DNA from: Patagioenas fasciata
Lineage: Eukaryota > Chordata > Aves > Columbiformes > Columbidae
DNA length: 64,000 nucleotides
Reading direction: 5' to 3'
Assembly: GCF_037038585.1 (NCBI RefSeq)
Contig: NC_092526.1
Coordinates: 40,311,501-40,375,500 of the forward strand
How positions within the stretch are numbered: position 1 is the first letter of the stretch; the number at the start of each line of letters is the position of its first letter. Of the stretch, positions 45,909 through 59,462 are shown piece by piece. The notes below the pieces were generated by a model. The model did no database searches and was not told the DNA's origin. It was given only the letters and a program-made list of their open reading frames with translations. A program made the position numbers and the translations under genes.

Positions 45909-46689
45909 CCAAATGTACTGGTTGTTTTCTCTTAGCGCTGGGTTTTCGTATTATCCAGCCAGGACCACCAGAATGCAGGTCCACATCATGGTTCGGTTGC
46001 TCAGTTCCAGAGCTCGTGCACAGGGGATTTTCATCTATGATGTACAGGAGTGCAACTCCTGAATATATACATGTAAATAAAAAGTCATCTACAAACCAGG
46101 ATCTTTTACTTGGATTTTCCATGCCCTTCTGCCACTTCTCTCACCTTCCTGAGGGGAGGTGTATTTCTTTACCCTCTCTGGCATTTGAGCAGTTCCTGGG
46201 GTGGTGGATACTGATTGTTGCTTTTAATGGTGAGCCTGGCTTGGAATCCAAATCTGCCGATTGACAAGAGCCTGTATTTTATAGGCACGTAACGAAACAC
46301 CTGCCTGACGTGCTGAATGTGGTCACTTTACTGCCTGTAATTTTCTTCTGGAAAATCTTTGGGGTTTGATTCTAGCACTGATATTTTTTCTGTTGTTTGT
46401 TCCTCAGCGTGTCACTCGCTTTCCTTCCCAGAGCTACCAAGCCCTGCATGTGAACTGTGAGATGTGCCTGCTTATGGGCTCAGCTGTGCAAGGTGCAGCC
46501 TGATCCATCAGTCTGGTGCGTTTGGGTTCTGAGCTCCCTCCCTTGGGCACTGGGACAGGGGAAAAACCCATGGCTGGGTTGTCGTACTCCTTCTGTACTC
46601 ACGGGAATAACGGGATTTATAAAGACATGTATGTCTAGGGTATACAATCAGTTCTAATCCATTTGGTTTTACTGCCTTTTTATTATTTT
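45909..46689. other. Unassigned DNA between CR1 and the pentanucleotide array
   Basis: No gene or repeat was recognised in this interval. Confidence 0.5.
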
Positions 46690-47110
46690 TTGCCTTGCCT
46701 TGCCTTGCCTTGCCTTGCCTTGCCTTGCCTTGCCTTGCCTTGCCTTGCCTTGCCTTGCCTTGCCTTGCCTTGCCTTGCCTTGCCTTCCCTTCCCTTCCCT
46801 TCCCTTCCCTTCCCTTCCCTTCCCTTCCCTTCCCTTCCCTTCCCTTCCCTTCCCTTCCCTTCCCTTCCCTTCCCTTCCCTTCCCTTCCCTTCCCTTCTCT
46901 TCCCTTCCCTTCTCTTCCCTTCCCTTCCCTTCCCTTCCCTTCCCTTCCCTTCCCTTCCCTTCCCTTCCCTTCCCTTCCCTTCCCTTCCCTTCCCTTCCCT
47001 TCCCTTCCCTTCCCTTCCCTTCCCTTCCCTTCCCTTCCCTTCCCTTCCCTTCCCTTCCCTTCCCTTCCCTTCCCTTCCCTTCCCTTCCCTTCCCTTCCCT
47101 TCCCTTCCCT
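46690..47110 (+). repeat. Pentanucleotide array (TTGCC)n then (TTCCC)n
   Basis: About 19 units of TTGCC (46690-46784) pass without a break into about 65 units of TTCCC (46785-47110), interrupted only by two TTCTC units near 46896-46914. The unit contains no stop in any frame on either strand, so long Pro/Leu/Ser-rich (plus) and Gly/Arg/Glu/Lys-rich (minus) open frames cross it; they are artefacts of the repeat. The TTCCC part is a pure polypyrimidine tract. Confidence 0.98.
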
Positions 47111-47409
47111 TGTTGTGAAATGAGGAGATGACCAGATGGCTGTTAACAACTTATTTTGGTTTTTGAGGAGCAAAGGTATTTCCCCACCCTTTGTTTTTGG
47201 TACTATGTCAGTGCTGATTGCAAAGAGAGACATGGCTGTTGCTTTGTTAGTATGTGGGGTAGGGGGGAAAGAGCCAGTGCGATGTACCTGCTGGAGGACC
47301 TGCCTGTCTCAGATGTTTTCTTTCTCTGCATTTCTAAGCTGAGAAATATATCTTGGTAACACTTTCAGTCTTTGCTGCCCTGGCAGCCAAGATTCCAAAT
47401 CTGATTTTC

Positions 47410-47640
47410 CTCCTGGCAGCGTGTGACGTTGCAGACTAACCGTGGGAGGACCGCGCGCCATCCGCAGCGTTCTGGGATGTGCCCCATGGCCCTCTTGTCT
47501 TTTTATAGAGAGATACGGCCCCTGGAGACTGCGGGTCCCAGCAAGCCGGCCGCGTTGGGATCTGATAAGAGATGTGGATGTGCACGGCGTGTCGGGGCGT
47601 GCTGGCCGCAGGAGCCGCGCCTCGGTGGGTGAGATAGAGC
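47410..47640 (+). promoter_or_regulatory. Orphan compact CpG island, possible promoter and first exon
   Basis: About 230 bp hold roughly 20 CpGs inside AT-rich surroundings. There is a TGACGT site (47424-47429), a TATA-like TTTTATAG (47501-47508) and a GTGAGA donor-like site (47629-47634) in plausible order on the plus strand. No protein is recognised. It could be a promoter of a noncoding transcript or an enhancer. It starts 300 bp after the pentanucleotide array. Confidence 0.4.
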
Positions 47641-50600
47641 CACCGCTCTGCCCACAGCTGCAGCTCTCCCGCTGCCTTTGCGTTTCTTTTTCCCCCCCTG
47701 CCCCTCAGTTTAAGTCATTGTGTTTTTGCTTCCTACCCAGCGTTGCAATGGGATGCTGGTATGTAGCACGATAGCTCATAGTTTTGACTCATTCTGCTTT
47801 TGGTTTTGGGTTCTCCCAGGTGCTGCTGCCCTCCCGTGCTGGGCAGGAATGGGTGAAAGGTCTGGAAGTGGCTGATTGCTTCAAGAAAGGGTGTTGCTGC
47901 AAGATATCCAGCCCAGTTTTTACTTGCTAAACAGACCTGGCTCCTTCAAACAAGCTTCAGCTAAGCAGTCTGAAATTTGGTGTGGTTTATCTGATAGGGT
48001 GGTTTTTTTTTTTTTTTAAGTTTGTCCAATATGGGGAGAGACTCTACCCTGCTTTGACATGGGCAGCTGAGGAAGGAGCTCTGACACACCTTTGGAGGTG
48101 AGCAGTTTGAGAGAGTGTCTCTGAAATGCCTTCAGATGCAGAGCACAAAGCTGCCTCTGCCTGGACGCTGGTCAGGACAGACAGACGGACTCCATATGAG
48201 GTGTTCTGTGTGTCGCTTGCTCCTCTGGAGCAACAATGCCTTTGCAAGGGCTGCTCTGCAGCCGAGTCTGCAACTGGACAAGCCAGGGCACAACCAGGAG
48301 TTCTTTTGGGGTTTCACTGCATTTCAGATGTTTCTTAGGGTACTGTAAACCCCAGGTGACTCTTCTGAAATTGTCATGTTGCTGGTATCTGCTGTAAAGT
48401 ATGAACCCAAGGTGTCAAGTGCTCTGAATTATCTCTCATCTTTACTTCTTGCTTTGTAGTCTTGTTCAAAGAAAGCTCAGTAGAATGAAGAAGAATGAAG
48501 AGCTTTTTTTTTCCCCATATTCTTTTAAAATCCAGATAAATATCTCTTCCCACCATGAGAATGGCCGTATTGGGTTGACCAAGAGGCATGTTTGGTCTGG
48601 TATTCAGTCTCAGTCAGTGGTCAATAATGGACTTGTAGGGAAAGAGCAGAAAGGACGTTGTATGTGAGAAGAGAGCTTCACGTTGGAGTGTTCTCCTGCT
48701 TAGGAGCTTCCTCAGTGAGCAGGTGCTGCTGGATCAGAGTTCTGCTTCAGTTCCTGCTGACATCCTCTGCCACCCTGCATCCTATATATGCACTTTTGCA
48801 CATGTAACATAAAAGAACCCACCCATGTTGCTACGTGGATGTATTTCTTTGTGTAGCTATGTGGCATGGCTACTCCATGAAAAGCTGCAGGAAGGCAAAT
48901 CAGATGCTGCTACTCCCTCTTGAGTGATGTGTTGTATATTTTGAAACTTGGAGATAATTCTCAAGGCTGCAGTGCAGTCGGGTGTTAGCTCTATTTATCA
49001 TTCTTATTGAACCCTGAGATCTGGTTTTTATCTCAACCTGATAAATAATGGAACCTTTGGCTATTAGAGTGAGGATAAATACATAAATAAAGAAGAGCAG
49101 TTAATGAATAAGTACTGGGTTAACAGAGATGACAATGACTAAAGATACTTATCGAACCCTCAGCACCATGAAAGTCAGCACACTTGGCCTGAGCCAACAT
49201 CCGAAGAATTCCCCCTGATTCCAAAGGGGTGCCTTGTGAGCAGGCACCATACAAATTCCTATCTTGGCATCCTTTTTCTGTTTGTTTTTGGTCTTTTTTT
49301 TTTTTTTTTAATGTCCTTTTTCTTTTAAAGCAGAGCTGTGTTATTTGCTGGGACTCCCTTCTGCAGCCCTGTTTTCTGTAGAAACAGCTTCCTGGGGAGG
49401 AGTGGCACCACGGTGTGCTGGGAACAGCCCATGGGGCAGAGACCAGATAAAAAGGTTGGTCCAGTATCCTTAAGGGAATCGCCAGCTATTGAAACGCGGT
49501 TTTCTCCAGAGGAATATTGTAATAAGGACAGTCAAAAAACCTCTGATACAGACTCTGTGCTTATTACAGAGCATCCTTCTTTTGCTTCTATTGCAAGGCA
49601 TATTGTTTGGTTGATTTTTATTTTATATTTTTTTTAACCAGAACAAATTTTAATGAATTTATACCTGCAAGTAAACTTGTCAAACTGCTGCACTGACAAA
49701 TCTATCACAGAATTTCTATCCAAGCCTCGTTTTATTCTGACTTTCTGGCAGGCATGAGTCTCTCCCCCTAAGGCACTTGAGTTCTGCTGTCTTTTCTACT
49801 CCTGGATATTCTCTTGCTCTCTCTGACTCCACCTCAGATGTGTCTGCATCTTAGGACCTGGTTCTCCTGCTGCTGTCCCCTGCTGCAATTACAGCATGAT
49901 TAAAATATGCAGCGTGGCTGGGGCCTCGATCGTGTTCTAACAAGAACATAACCTTTGCCACAGCGCGGTTCCAGCGTGCCGATGTCCCAGCACAGCCCCG
50001 CTCGTCTCCGCGGCGCGGGGTGGGGCTGGACCTGCTTTTTCCTCGCCGTGTTTCTGGTCACACCACTCGCTGTGTTTCCAGTGTCGTTATCCCAGGTGCC
50101 TGGATCAGCCCCAGGGCTGAAATCGCACGTACCCCGACAAGGCCTTTCCAGCATTTTGCTGCTGTTTGCAGCTCTGAAGGAACAGTAGTATGCACTTTTT
50201 CATTTCCCCTGACTTTCAAAGCATTACCTACTTGCGGAGTTACAAACTCTGTTCCAAAAAAAGCACGTATACTTAATTGTTACATATTTTAATTCTGGGA
50301 CCTTAAGCTCAGAAGCCAATCTCTAAGTAGAGTGGTTTTGAAGAAGGGCTTTTCCCTTGGGGACAGGCAGTCCACTAACTAGGCACTCGTAATTTCCTCA
50401 TCTGTTCGCTTTTGGTCCCTTCCTGTGAAGTGCCCAGTGCCATCCACCGTCAGAGACACCATCCTGGTCCACACGGATCACTGGTTTGCCTCAGTTCCAC
50501 ACATTTTCTGCGTCATGCTTAAATTATGACCCCTGAGACCATTCTATGAGAAAGCAGGCACTTTCAAGAAGTTGTGCTTAGTCCAAAAGCGAGTTTCTGA

Positions 50601-53600
50601 TAAAAATGATCTTTCATAGAAGAATTTTTTTGAGTCTGAGTTCCATTGATGTGTTTGTTTTTTGGCTGAGGTGTTTTTCTGCTGGTTTAGTGACCTGAGT
50701 CAGCTCCTCCAGGAATCAAATGAATACAGCAGGCACAAAGGGGGAGAGACCATACGGAAAGACAGGGAACCAGTTTTAACTTTTTCTGTTCTTTCTTTCT
50801 AGCTAGAGCGCTTAAGCAGATAATGTGTGTTGGTTGGTTGGTTGGTTGGTTTTTTGTTGTTGTTGTTGTTGTTTAGTTTTGTTTCCACTTTTTCTTTGCG
50901 CTTTGTGTACCATTTAGCCAAGGAATTGTGTTTCATCTCAAGAGAGGGGTTGACAGCACTGACTTCAGTGTAATAGACTGAGATCCTCGAGAAGGTGACA
51001 CTTTAATGCGTACACTGATGCAAGGCATTCTTCTTCTGTGAAGTTTCTATAACTGTTTTCAGTATATTATTTGTAAGCAGGCATGTTGTTCAAGTCTTAG
51101 TGAATAGTCCAGGCATCACAACACTACTTAGCAAAATAATCCTATAGTTTTGAGAAACAGACTTGAAGACAAAAGCACCATAAACTTAACTTCCGTTTTC
51201 TGCATCGTCTCAGCACAGTCACACAGCCCCAGATATGGTATTTTCTTTGAAGATTTTGGATGTTTCTAGTCCCTAAACACCTACTGTGCTCATGGGCAGC
51301 AGTTGAGATTGGACTCTGGCACGGCTCAAGCGAAGCTCCTCGTTTGCTCTCTCCATGTGCGCGGGCACAGGTTGAGTTATAACCTAATTGAGAATTCATG
51401 CTGTATTCCAGGAAGCGGCGTTTTGCTTCAGCACTTTTGTTTTTCTTTAAGGTGTTGACCAGTACTCTGGAATGTAAAACTATGTATCCTGAAGAAGGCA
51501 TAGGAAGGTAATTTCAATGCAAACTGTAAGGAGCACTCACATCTTGGATCCTAGCAGGAATTTCACCAAACAGGGGAGGTATTCATTGAATGTGGAGCAA
51601 AGCAATGTCAAGTTGAGAAGGAAATTACTATGGAAATGAGTTTTAAAAGCCTGAGGCAGATGCAGGGAGAGGCACATTGTAGCAGGAATTTTCCTCTCTA
51701 GCTTATGTGGTCTTTCCATTACTTCAACAGCAGCGTATAAGAAATCCTTGGCTTGGAACACAGTCTCTGAGAAATGGCAAATGAACTGCCTGTTCATCTC
51801 CTGTGTGCTCTTTATGATCACATAGACCTGGACCGTGTGTTCTGTTTAAAGATTTTTCAGCGGCACATAAGTGGATTTGGTGGCTTAGTTCATTGTGGTA
51901 CATGCAAAAAGGTCCTGTAGTGTGTTCCCATAAGCTCTGGAATATTCTTGAGGCAGTCCTGGGTTCCTGAGAGACCCTGGAATGGATAGATTGCAAGGAA
52001 GGAGATATATGGCGTAGGGCAGGGGAACAGAAATGTTAAACCTGTTGGCAATAATTGGTGAGGAAATGATTGTGTGGGAGAGGAAAACAACATGTTGGTA
52101 ATGTATAAATAACGCATAAATAAGCATGTGTGTTTACAGATTGTTGGGGGAACTAATGGAACTTTGAAGAGCTCAGTCCATTCCAGGCCCTCAGACATTG
52201 AAAACAAACACATTGTAATCTCCTCCACTTTGTTTCATTTTGTTGCTACAACTAGGAAGGGAAGAAAAATAGAAAAATCCCAGTAGGCTGAAGAACAGAA
52301 TTTTGTTAAACAATATGAAAAAGTGAAAATACTTAATACAACTGTTTAATATATATTTTTTTTTTCATTCAAAACACTTTGTTTAAACTATTCTGCTCCC
52401 ACCCAGAAACAGCAGCAGAATCTGTTGCAGAGACGTCCGTGCTCAGCTGTGTCACTGGAATTGAAATTACACACGTGTGTACAGGTTGAAGGGCTGAACA
52501 AAACCTGGTTTAGACACTGAACTGGGAAAGATGACATGAAGTGAGGTTCCATTTGGAGGCCGTTTCCAGACAGAATACTGTGTCTGAGTCAGATGGAAGT
52601 TTGTAACTGGCTTATGTACCCAAGCGTCGTGGCTCTTTGCTACAGCTTAAGAGACAAAATGTAGACGCTAAATCAGGGGAACACGAGTTTGTTCAGAATA
52701 CGCACTCGCCTGTCTTAATGTGTCTTCATTTTGTAGGTCTGGAGAGCGTGGAAGCGAGAGCTCCTGTACTGGGAAATACCAAACCTGTGTCCCTTCCCTT
52801 TGTCACACGCAGTAAAATTGGTAACTTACCAGCCTCGTTTATGCAGCACTATCACTTTGTACATTGATACTAAGAGTAACCTGAAGTCTGCTTGACCTCC
52901 CCTCTGCTGGTCTGTGGTCACTGATTTGGATGGAAGCTGCTTTGGACTCCAGATCCTGCTGCCTGAGGAGAACGTTTCCTCTCTTTTCCTTCTTCTCGGC
53001 GAGGAAGAAAGGTGTGCGTGAATGTTCCTCTTCTACCTCCATAAATATAATGCAATAGATTTTTTTCAGCGCTTCTCCTATGTAATAACTTCAGAAACAT
53101 CTACATTATTCTTACGTATTGAAAAAAATTATCTTACGAAAGATCATTTTAACGATCTTTTAATTTCACTTTAAATGCCACTGGCCTGCACACTGCAGCC
53201 TGTCTATAAGGCCAGGACCCCAGGTTCAGAGCGGCTGAAGAGGCACCTCTTAGACAAATATGATCAAGGTCAGTTACCTTTCCAAAAAAACAAAAAAGTC
53301 TGCAAAAAATTTATTTTGATTTTAGCTGCTTGCTCAGTTTTTGGCCCTCATCGTAGTCTCTGCCGAAGACGAACAAGCTGCAGTGCTGTGCAGTATAAGA
53401 ACTGAGTGAACGAGGTCTCGGTGCCTTATCTCAAGCGCTCTGCGGTGGGTCAGACTGGTTCCCCAATTAGGGTGAGTGTCTCAGGTCGCTCCTGTGGCCC
53501 AGGAAGGACCAGTCTGAGCAGACGGGGTCACCTGCATCCCAGGGAGCGGGTGTGTGAAGAACTGGAAGGACATCAGTGCAAAACCAGGGGCTTTCCTAGA

Positions 53601-54154
53601 AGAGAAAAGAATGAACTGTAGGAATAACATCTCTAAACAGGAGTTACCTCCATAAACTGCGAATTCTAGAAAACTGTAGTTGCGTCTGCCAGTTAGTCAT
53701 CTTCTAGTTTGTGTAGATTCATGGAATATATTTATTGGCAGTTCTCAGAACAGGCCACCCTGTGCTTGCCGGAGTGTTTCCCAGTGTAGGAGGCATGTTG
53801 AAGCCTGTCCATTTTGCTTTGCACTACAGCCCAATTACTGCATTTGATTCTTCTCCTACATCTCTCTACATATTTCTTCTCAGGTTTCAATCATTTTGTC
53901 TAGCAAGAGCCATCACAAACAACAAGTTGATGTGATGCAGGAGAAAACTTGCACCAACATCAGTGGTGTTTGTTGCTTTTGATCCTGTCCAGCCCAGAGA
54001 GCCCACTTAAGATATGCAAAGCTTGACTTGGAGCTGCCGGGTGCTCTCGGCTCCAACTGTCGTCAGGCCTTTGCCAACGAACAGCCTGCGTGTGAGAGTA
54101 TTGGGAAGCCTAAACTTACATTAAAAAAGGTAAAACTTCCAAAGACTGCTCAAA
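47641..54154. other. Gene-poor DNA
   Basis: There is no recognised gene. Poly-T runs are at 48003-48018 and 49294-49309. A CpG-enriched patch at about 49910-50100 has no clear exon. The (TTGG)n/(TTG)n tract near 50.85 kb is listed separately. Confidence 0.5.
50830..50873 (+). repeat. (TTGG)5 and (TTG)n simple repeats
   Basis: Five TTGG units are followed, after a short T-run, by about six TTG units. Confidence 0.93.
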
Positions 54155-54243
54155 ACTCCTTCCTTTAGACACAAGGAAGAAATTGTTGCCTGTGAGGGTG
54201 GTGAGACCCTGGCCCAGGTTGCCCAGAGAGGTGGTGGATGCCC
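54155..54243 (+). mobile_element. Short CR1 LINE fragment
   Basis: The phrases GGTGAGACCCTGGCCCAGGT and GCCCAGAGAGGTGGTGGATG match the internal CR1 3' region in plus orientation. The 3' terminus is missing, and the copy is diverged. Confidence 0.75.
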
Positions 54244-57200
54244 ATAATACTCCAAGTAGCTTGGACTTGTGGTGTTTGGTTTTGTGAGACTAATATTTTT
54301 CAAACCTAGGAATTTTATTCTATGGCTTGTACCATTTTTGACATGCTGTGGCGCTCGGAAGAGCTTTCCGTTCTCCTTTACCCACCTGGGATCAGCAAAT
54401 GTCGTGTCCAGCCTGTATTCCTGTAGCGATCTGCTTTCTGTCACACGTAGGGACAGGTGGGTCCCGGCCAATGGAGCCTGTGGGTGTCCTGCAGGGATGC
54501 CCTGGGATTGTCACTGGGCGCTGGGGACAGGAGCAGCTGCCGGCCCTGAAGAGCCCAACCCCACAGCCTTTGAGCTGCCGCACAAGGACCCTGACACAGC
54601 TCCCTCCTTGCTCAAAATGCACAATTCAGCTCCCATTTCCTGCTCTCTGTAACTTCAGGTTTCTGTGTATAACACACTCATCTTCTCATCCTGATCAGAG
54701 GTGAGATTTTAGGAAAAAGGAGTGTTTTTTATGCTGACAAGAAAGCTCACAGCTTCTTCCCCGGAGCAGTGGGTTGCGGTGGCTGGGGCCAGCAGGACGG
54801 GTTAATCGCGGCCCCATTTCCTCAGGTCTCCTGCAGTCATGATTTGTGAATGCCTGAGAATGCCCCTGCTGAATTCTAATTGTTTGTGGCAGTCAGCACA
54901 TGATTTCAAGTGTTTGGTCACAGCAGTGTTCGTTTTCTGCTCTTTTAATCTTTGATGGATGTTGCGCCTGACTTCACTGATGTGGTTCATGACACAGTAG
55001 GCAGTGATTTCCTATAAGATGTTTTGTCTCGACTACAGAGGTGTGGAGTCCCTATATGATGGCCAATATTTATTAATGACATCCCAAGGTTTCTAAAGAG
55101 AAAGCTCTGCTGTAGACCATTAGAATCTAATCTATTCCAAAATGTCAGATGCAGTTAAGCAAGAGCTATCTCGATTGCACTGAGACTTTCCTCATTAACC
55201 CAGACTCTGATTAGAATACTGATTAAAGGTTTTCTCTTTGGAAAGGTTCAGTCTTTATCTCTGCAGATATCCTTACTATGTAAGATGTGATAAAGCCAGT
55301 CTGAGGCTCACAGAAATGCTGGAACTGAGAAGTATTTGTGTGTGTGTGCACAGTCATTCATGCACATGCATGGTTTTTAAAATGCCCTTAATTAGTACCA
55401 TGAATAATGTTTATTTCTGAGTACGAATAGGGTTGAATTTTGTTGCACCTTTCAAACCGTTCAGCTGGTGTTATTAGCATGCACTTGTAGAAAAGGTCAA
55501 ATTTTCATCTGGTATGTAAAGCTGAAGGATTAAGATTTTAACAGCAATTTGGGGGTTGCTGGGATACAAAGTATTCGGTGTGGAATACTTGGTATCTGAG
55601 ATCATTACCACCGGCCAAATTGCTTCCTGCGATTTAAACGTCGCTCTTGCTGTTCACTCTAAGCTACATGATTGTGATAGTGCTGAAATATTTGAGGCTC
55701 CTCCTCATGTTTTACCCATAAATAGCATTAAGCTTTGGCACATGCCTTTAAATTTCTCACAATGTTCAGGGAAGATTGCAATTTCATATATAAGCTCTTA
55801 AAAGAAGGGACTGTTGGTTTGTTACCTGTTTGTACAGTGCTCGGCACAACCGGGATGAAGTCTTTGGATGTTTCTGGAGCCCGGATAATGAACTGGCAGC
55901 ATCAGGAAACAAAAACATCCATGAGATAACTGTCAAAGCTTCCCAATGATTTTGCAAGATGTAGTTCCTAAAAATTGGAACTTGCAACTTTTATTCTTTA
56001 GTATTTTGTAATTAACTGCCTAGCGTGTTAATCATTTTACAAACACCTTGTAGTCTAACAGGAAATGAACCAGAAAATAAAGACAGCTTTAAGAAATTGT
56101 ATGGCAGTTTGATTTGATTGCTGTTTCCAGGCTGGTCAGATTAATGATAACTAAACATTGCTGCCGGTTGATGGCTTGGGGATGCATGTTTGTATGCGAA
56201 AGAGAGAACGTAATACTAAATGGTTGTATTGGTGTAGTTAGCGCTGAACAGATTGTTTAATTACTGATGAACCCGAGCAGGGCGCCGTGCTCAGGAGGGG
56301 ACTCCAATGTGCCAAACTCCATTCAGTCCTGTTCAACAATTAAAACACATCTAGCTGTTTCATTGCAGATCCCACGGAGGATGCACCTCATCTCAGAGCT
56401 GACAGGCTAGAAGTCTTGAATTTGCTTTTTTCAGGAGTGTCCCTTGCACAAGTAACTGCAGTTTGATGAATTCTGGAAAACCTTTAGGACTGGCTGTTTC
56501 TGGGGCAGGGGTGGCAGGGCTCCTGGCAGTGAGCTGACGTAGGGTAAGACCAAACCTGACCTTTCTGCTGCAGAGCTGGCTGCTGACTGACTTCTCATTC
56601 TCTTTGCCAGGTTCACCACAGACCTGCTGTTTGCTGTCACACGTGATGTGGTTGGTGATGCGGTTGTTTGGTAGAGGCTCTGGTTTCTCAGTATTTCAGC
56701 GGTGGTGACCATTTAGTTAATCCCACATTTTCTGAATCCCAGCCCAGTGTTTTTATGCCTCAGCTCTGTGTGGCTTTCAACAAACTCCAGCTAGCACATA
56801 AACGAGGAAGAGATATTCTCAGTCCCACACTCACATATGTGCAGACACACTCACAAGAGTGCTGTGGACCATTTTCCAGAGGCTCGAGACTGTCTTTACT
56901 CTTCCTGAGTGACAGAGAATAAATAAATGTGGATAGACAGCTGACTGAGGAGAGGAAAGCCCTGAGGGCTGTGACCATGGGTTGATAAGATGCTGCGCCA
57001 CAGGCCTGAGGGGAAATAGTTGAGCTGTGATTTATTTCCCAGTGAAAAGTTGGATTCCTCCATCCAATGCTGTTTTTCAGGAAACACCTCCTGTGTGCAG
57101 GAAGAGTTTCTTTCAGAACACCTGCAGCTGTTGACATTGGGTTGGACACGGGCTCTGGCAGCAGGTTCTGCAGGACAGGACCTGTGTCCTCTGCCTGCCC

Positions 57201-59397
57201 ACCCAGAGCAACACGGACCGGGCAAGTGTCAGCCCAGGCCTCATTGGAATCTTAAGACCAACCTACTGCACTATTATCTCCAGAAAGTAAGTACAGAGAT
57301 GCTCTAACAACCAAGGAGATGTTGACCCTGTGAGGTCACCGCGAAGCAAATCCCTGACTCTGTTCTGCTGCTTGTACCTTAATGCAGGAATAAGAAATGA
57401 CAGGTCTAGTTAAATTCATCCCTTTATCAGGTCTCCAAGGTTGGCTGATTCCGAAGGGACACCTTTGGTGTTTGGAAATCCCTGAGTGAAGGGCTATGAA
57501 GCTCCCTAGTCTCTTCCCCAAAGAATAAAAGATTTAGTTAGAGACAGCATTGCCAAAATCCTCAGCTGCCCAGCTCCATTGAGACTACTGAAGGGTTTAC
57601 CAGGGATGGTGAAGCCGCTTAATTCCAGGATCCAGAAGCCACAAAGGTGGCAGACCAGTCGTATTTGCACGTGAACCTTTTGTTACATGTGAAACGGGGC
57701 ACAGCTCCCTGTCTGGCCTGCTGCAATACCTATAAACTGTATATATAACCTATAAACTGTATATGTAATGCCATCAGCCCTGTCAGTGCCTCAGCCTGGG
57801 CTGTGCTGGTGCAGGTGAAGAGAAAAGGTTTAGTCTTTGTCATCGGCAGCAGGGACTGCTGGCACAACGTAGCAGATGTCACATCTTTGTGTCTCTGACA
57901 TTTAGTGTGGAGACAGTCGCAGGAAAGCAAAATGAACAACTACTAGGAAATAGTTGGAAGAAAAAACAAGTTGTGGTTGTTTTTTAAACTGTTTGGTCAG
58001 CTCTGACTTGCTTTCCAATGCAAAAGCAAGCAGGATTTAGGCATTTGTCAGAGTATGAAAATCATGCTGGGTGAGGATCCTTGCTACCTGATATTCATCT
58101 CAACTTACTAATATCCTGTGTCATCAGGAAAGTGGCACAGCATGGGCTTGCTTAATTTGAGAATTTACTGTCATAGGCATCTGTGAACCTATCACTGGGT
58201 GTATATATAGCACAGATCAAGACGTAGGATCTTGAAAAAGAAAACCCTTGCCACAAGTCTGGGATGAATGCGTTAATTACATCACTGGTGTGGTGGAGCC
58301 AGGAATGAGTTAAGCAAAGTCTTCCCAGACAAGTGTCAGGAGCAGCTCTGCAGTATCTCACACCATCACAGATCGCCAGATAAGCCTCATCCTCTTTAAA
58401 AGCCTCATTGTTCTTTTTACCTTTTTTAATTTGAAGGAGAGTTGCTACACTGCAGAAAAGAGTAGTGTCGTTGGCATGGGCGTAGCTTATTAGTTTTAAT
58501 AGCAATGAGTTATGCAGAATGCAAAATGCTATTATGTAATTGCTTTGAATATTATACCATGGCTTGAGAAATACGAGAGGCAGTGTGCTGAGGATCCTAT
58601 GAGATTGGGGGAAAACGAAACAAAACAACTCCTCAGCTAGTTAGCATGGAAACGTTTTCCACTTGAATTGGAGTAGGAAAGGTTTATTCCTTGTCAGGGG
58701 TCACAGACACAAAATCCACATGTGAACGGGCTCTGCTGATACTGATGGCACAAGTCTGATAGGCTTTGAGGCCAAAGTCTGGCTCCGTGTGGGCTTCAAA
58801 GGAGGCAGCTCTCCAAACAGCAACGTGTCAGAGAAATCAATCACCTTGTGAAGGGGGGAAGATTCTCCAGTTTTAAGTACATGTGTATCTCGTATTATGA
58901 CATTGGTTATCACTTTTTGATTTTCATTGCAAGGAAGATACTCTAAAATAAGTTGTCATTAAAAGGATTATTTCAACGGTAATTAATGTTCTGAAACATA
59001 AAATATTTAACCCCTGGGAGCTACTACAGAGAAATATCTTCTTTATTTTTTTTCCTCCTGTCTGTCCCATGCACTTGTTCTCTCTGCTCTGGTTGCTGTG
59101 CAGCATCTGGGGATGTGTGAGCTGCCATTCCCCTCCTCACTGTGCTCAGGGCTCTCTGTTGCTATGGTGCAGACAGAAATTAGGGCCCTTACATCAGCCA
59201 AGGAGAGACCAGAGCAGCACTGCAGGGGCCAGGTTCACATTTAAAGGGTAAATATCCCAAGATGGTGGAGTAACTTTATCCTTCCCGAGCTGCTTTACTG
59301 TATTTTCTTCATGGCACCCTCCAAACTTCATTATTAGCTGAGAAGGGGAAAAAATCAGTCTTATTAGAGCTTATTGTAGCCTCATTTAAGTGTTGCT
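54244..59397. other. Gene-poor DNA
   Basis: No gene, RNA gene or long repeat was recognised. A 20-bp tandem duplication at about 57729-57767 and a short GT run near 55337-55351 are the only regular patterns I saw. Confidence 0.5.
57729..57767 (+). repeat. 20-bp tandem duplication
   Basis: The phrase CCTATAAACTGTATATA occurs at 57729 and again at 57749, a 20-bp period with two copies. Confidence 0.9.
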
Positions 59398-59462
59398 GCT
59401 CCGGCAGGGGGATTGGACTGGATGATCCTTTGAGGTCCCTTCCAATCCCTGTGATTCTGGGA
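59398..59462 (+). mobile_element. CR1 LINE 3' terminus
   Basis: A solo CR1 tail in plus orientation. It contains GGATTGGACTGGATGATCCT and ends with CCTGTGATTCTGGGAG. It belongs to a different, older-looking subfamily than the copies that carry GCACTGGATGAGC. Confidence 0.8.

Noticed and set aside
46508-47233. 241-codon Gly/Arg/Glu/Lys repeat protein on the minus strand, and Pro/Leu/Ser proteins on the plus strand
   Set aside because: They are translations of a 5-bp microsatellite that lacks stops in every frame. There is no non-repeat domain.
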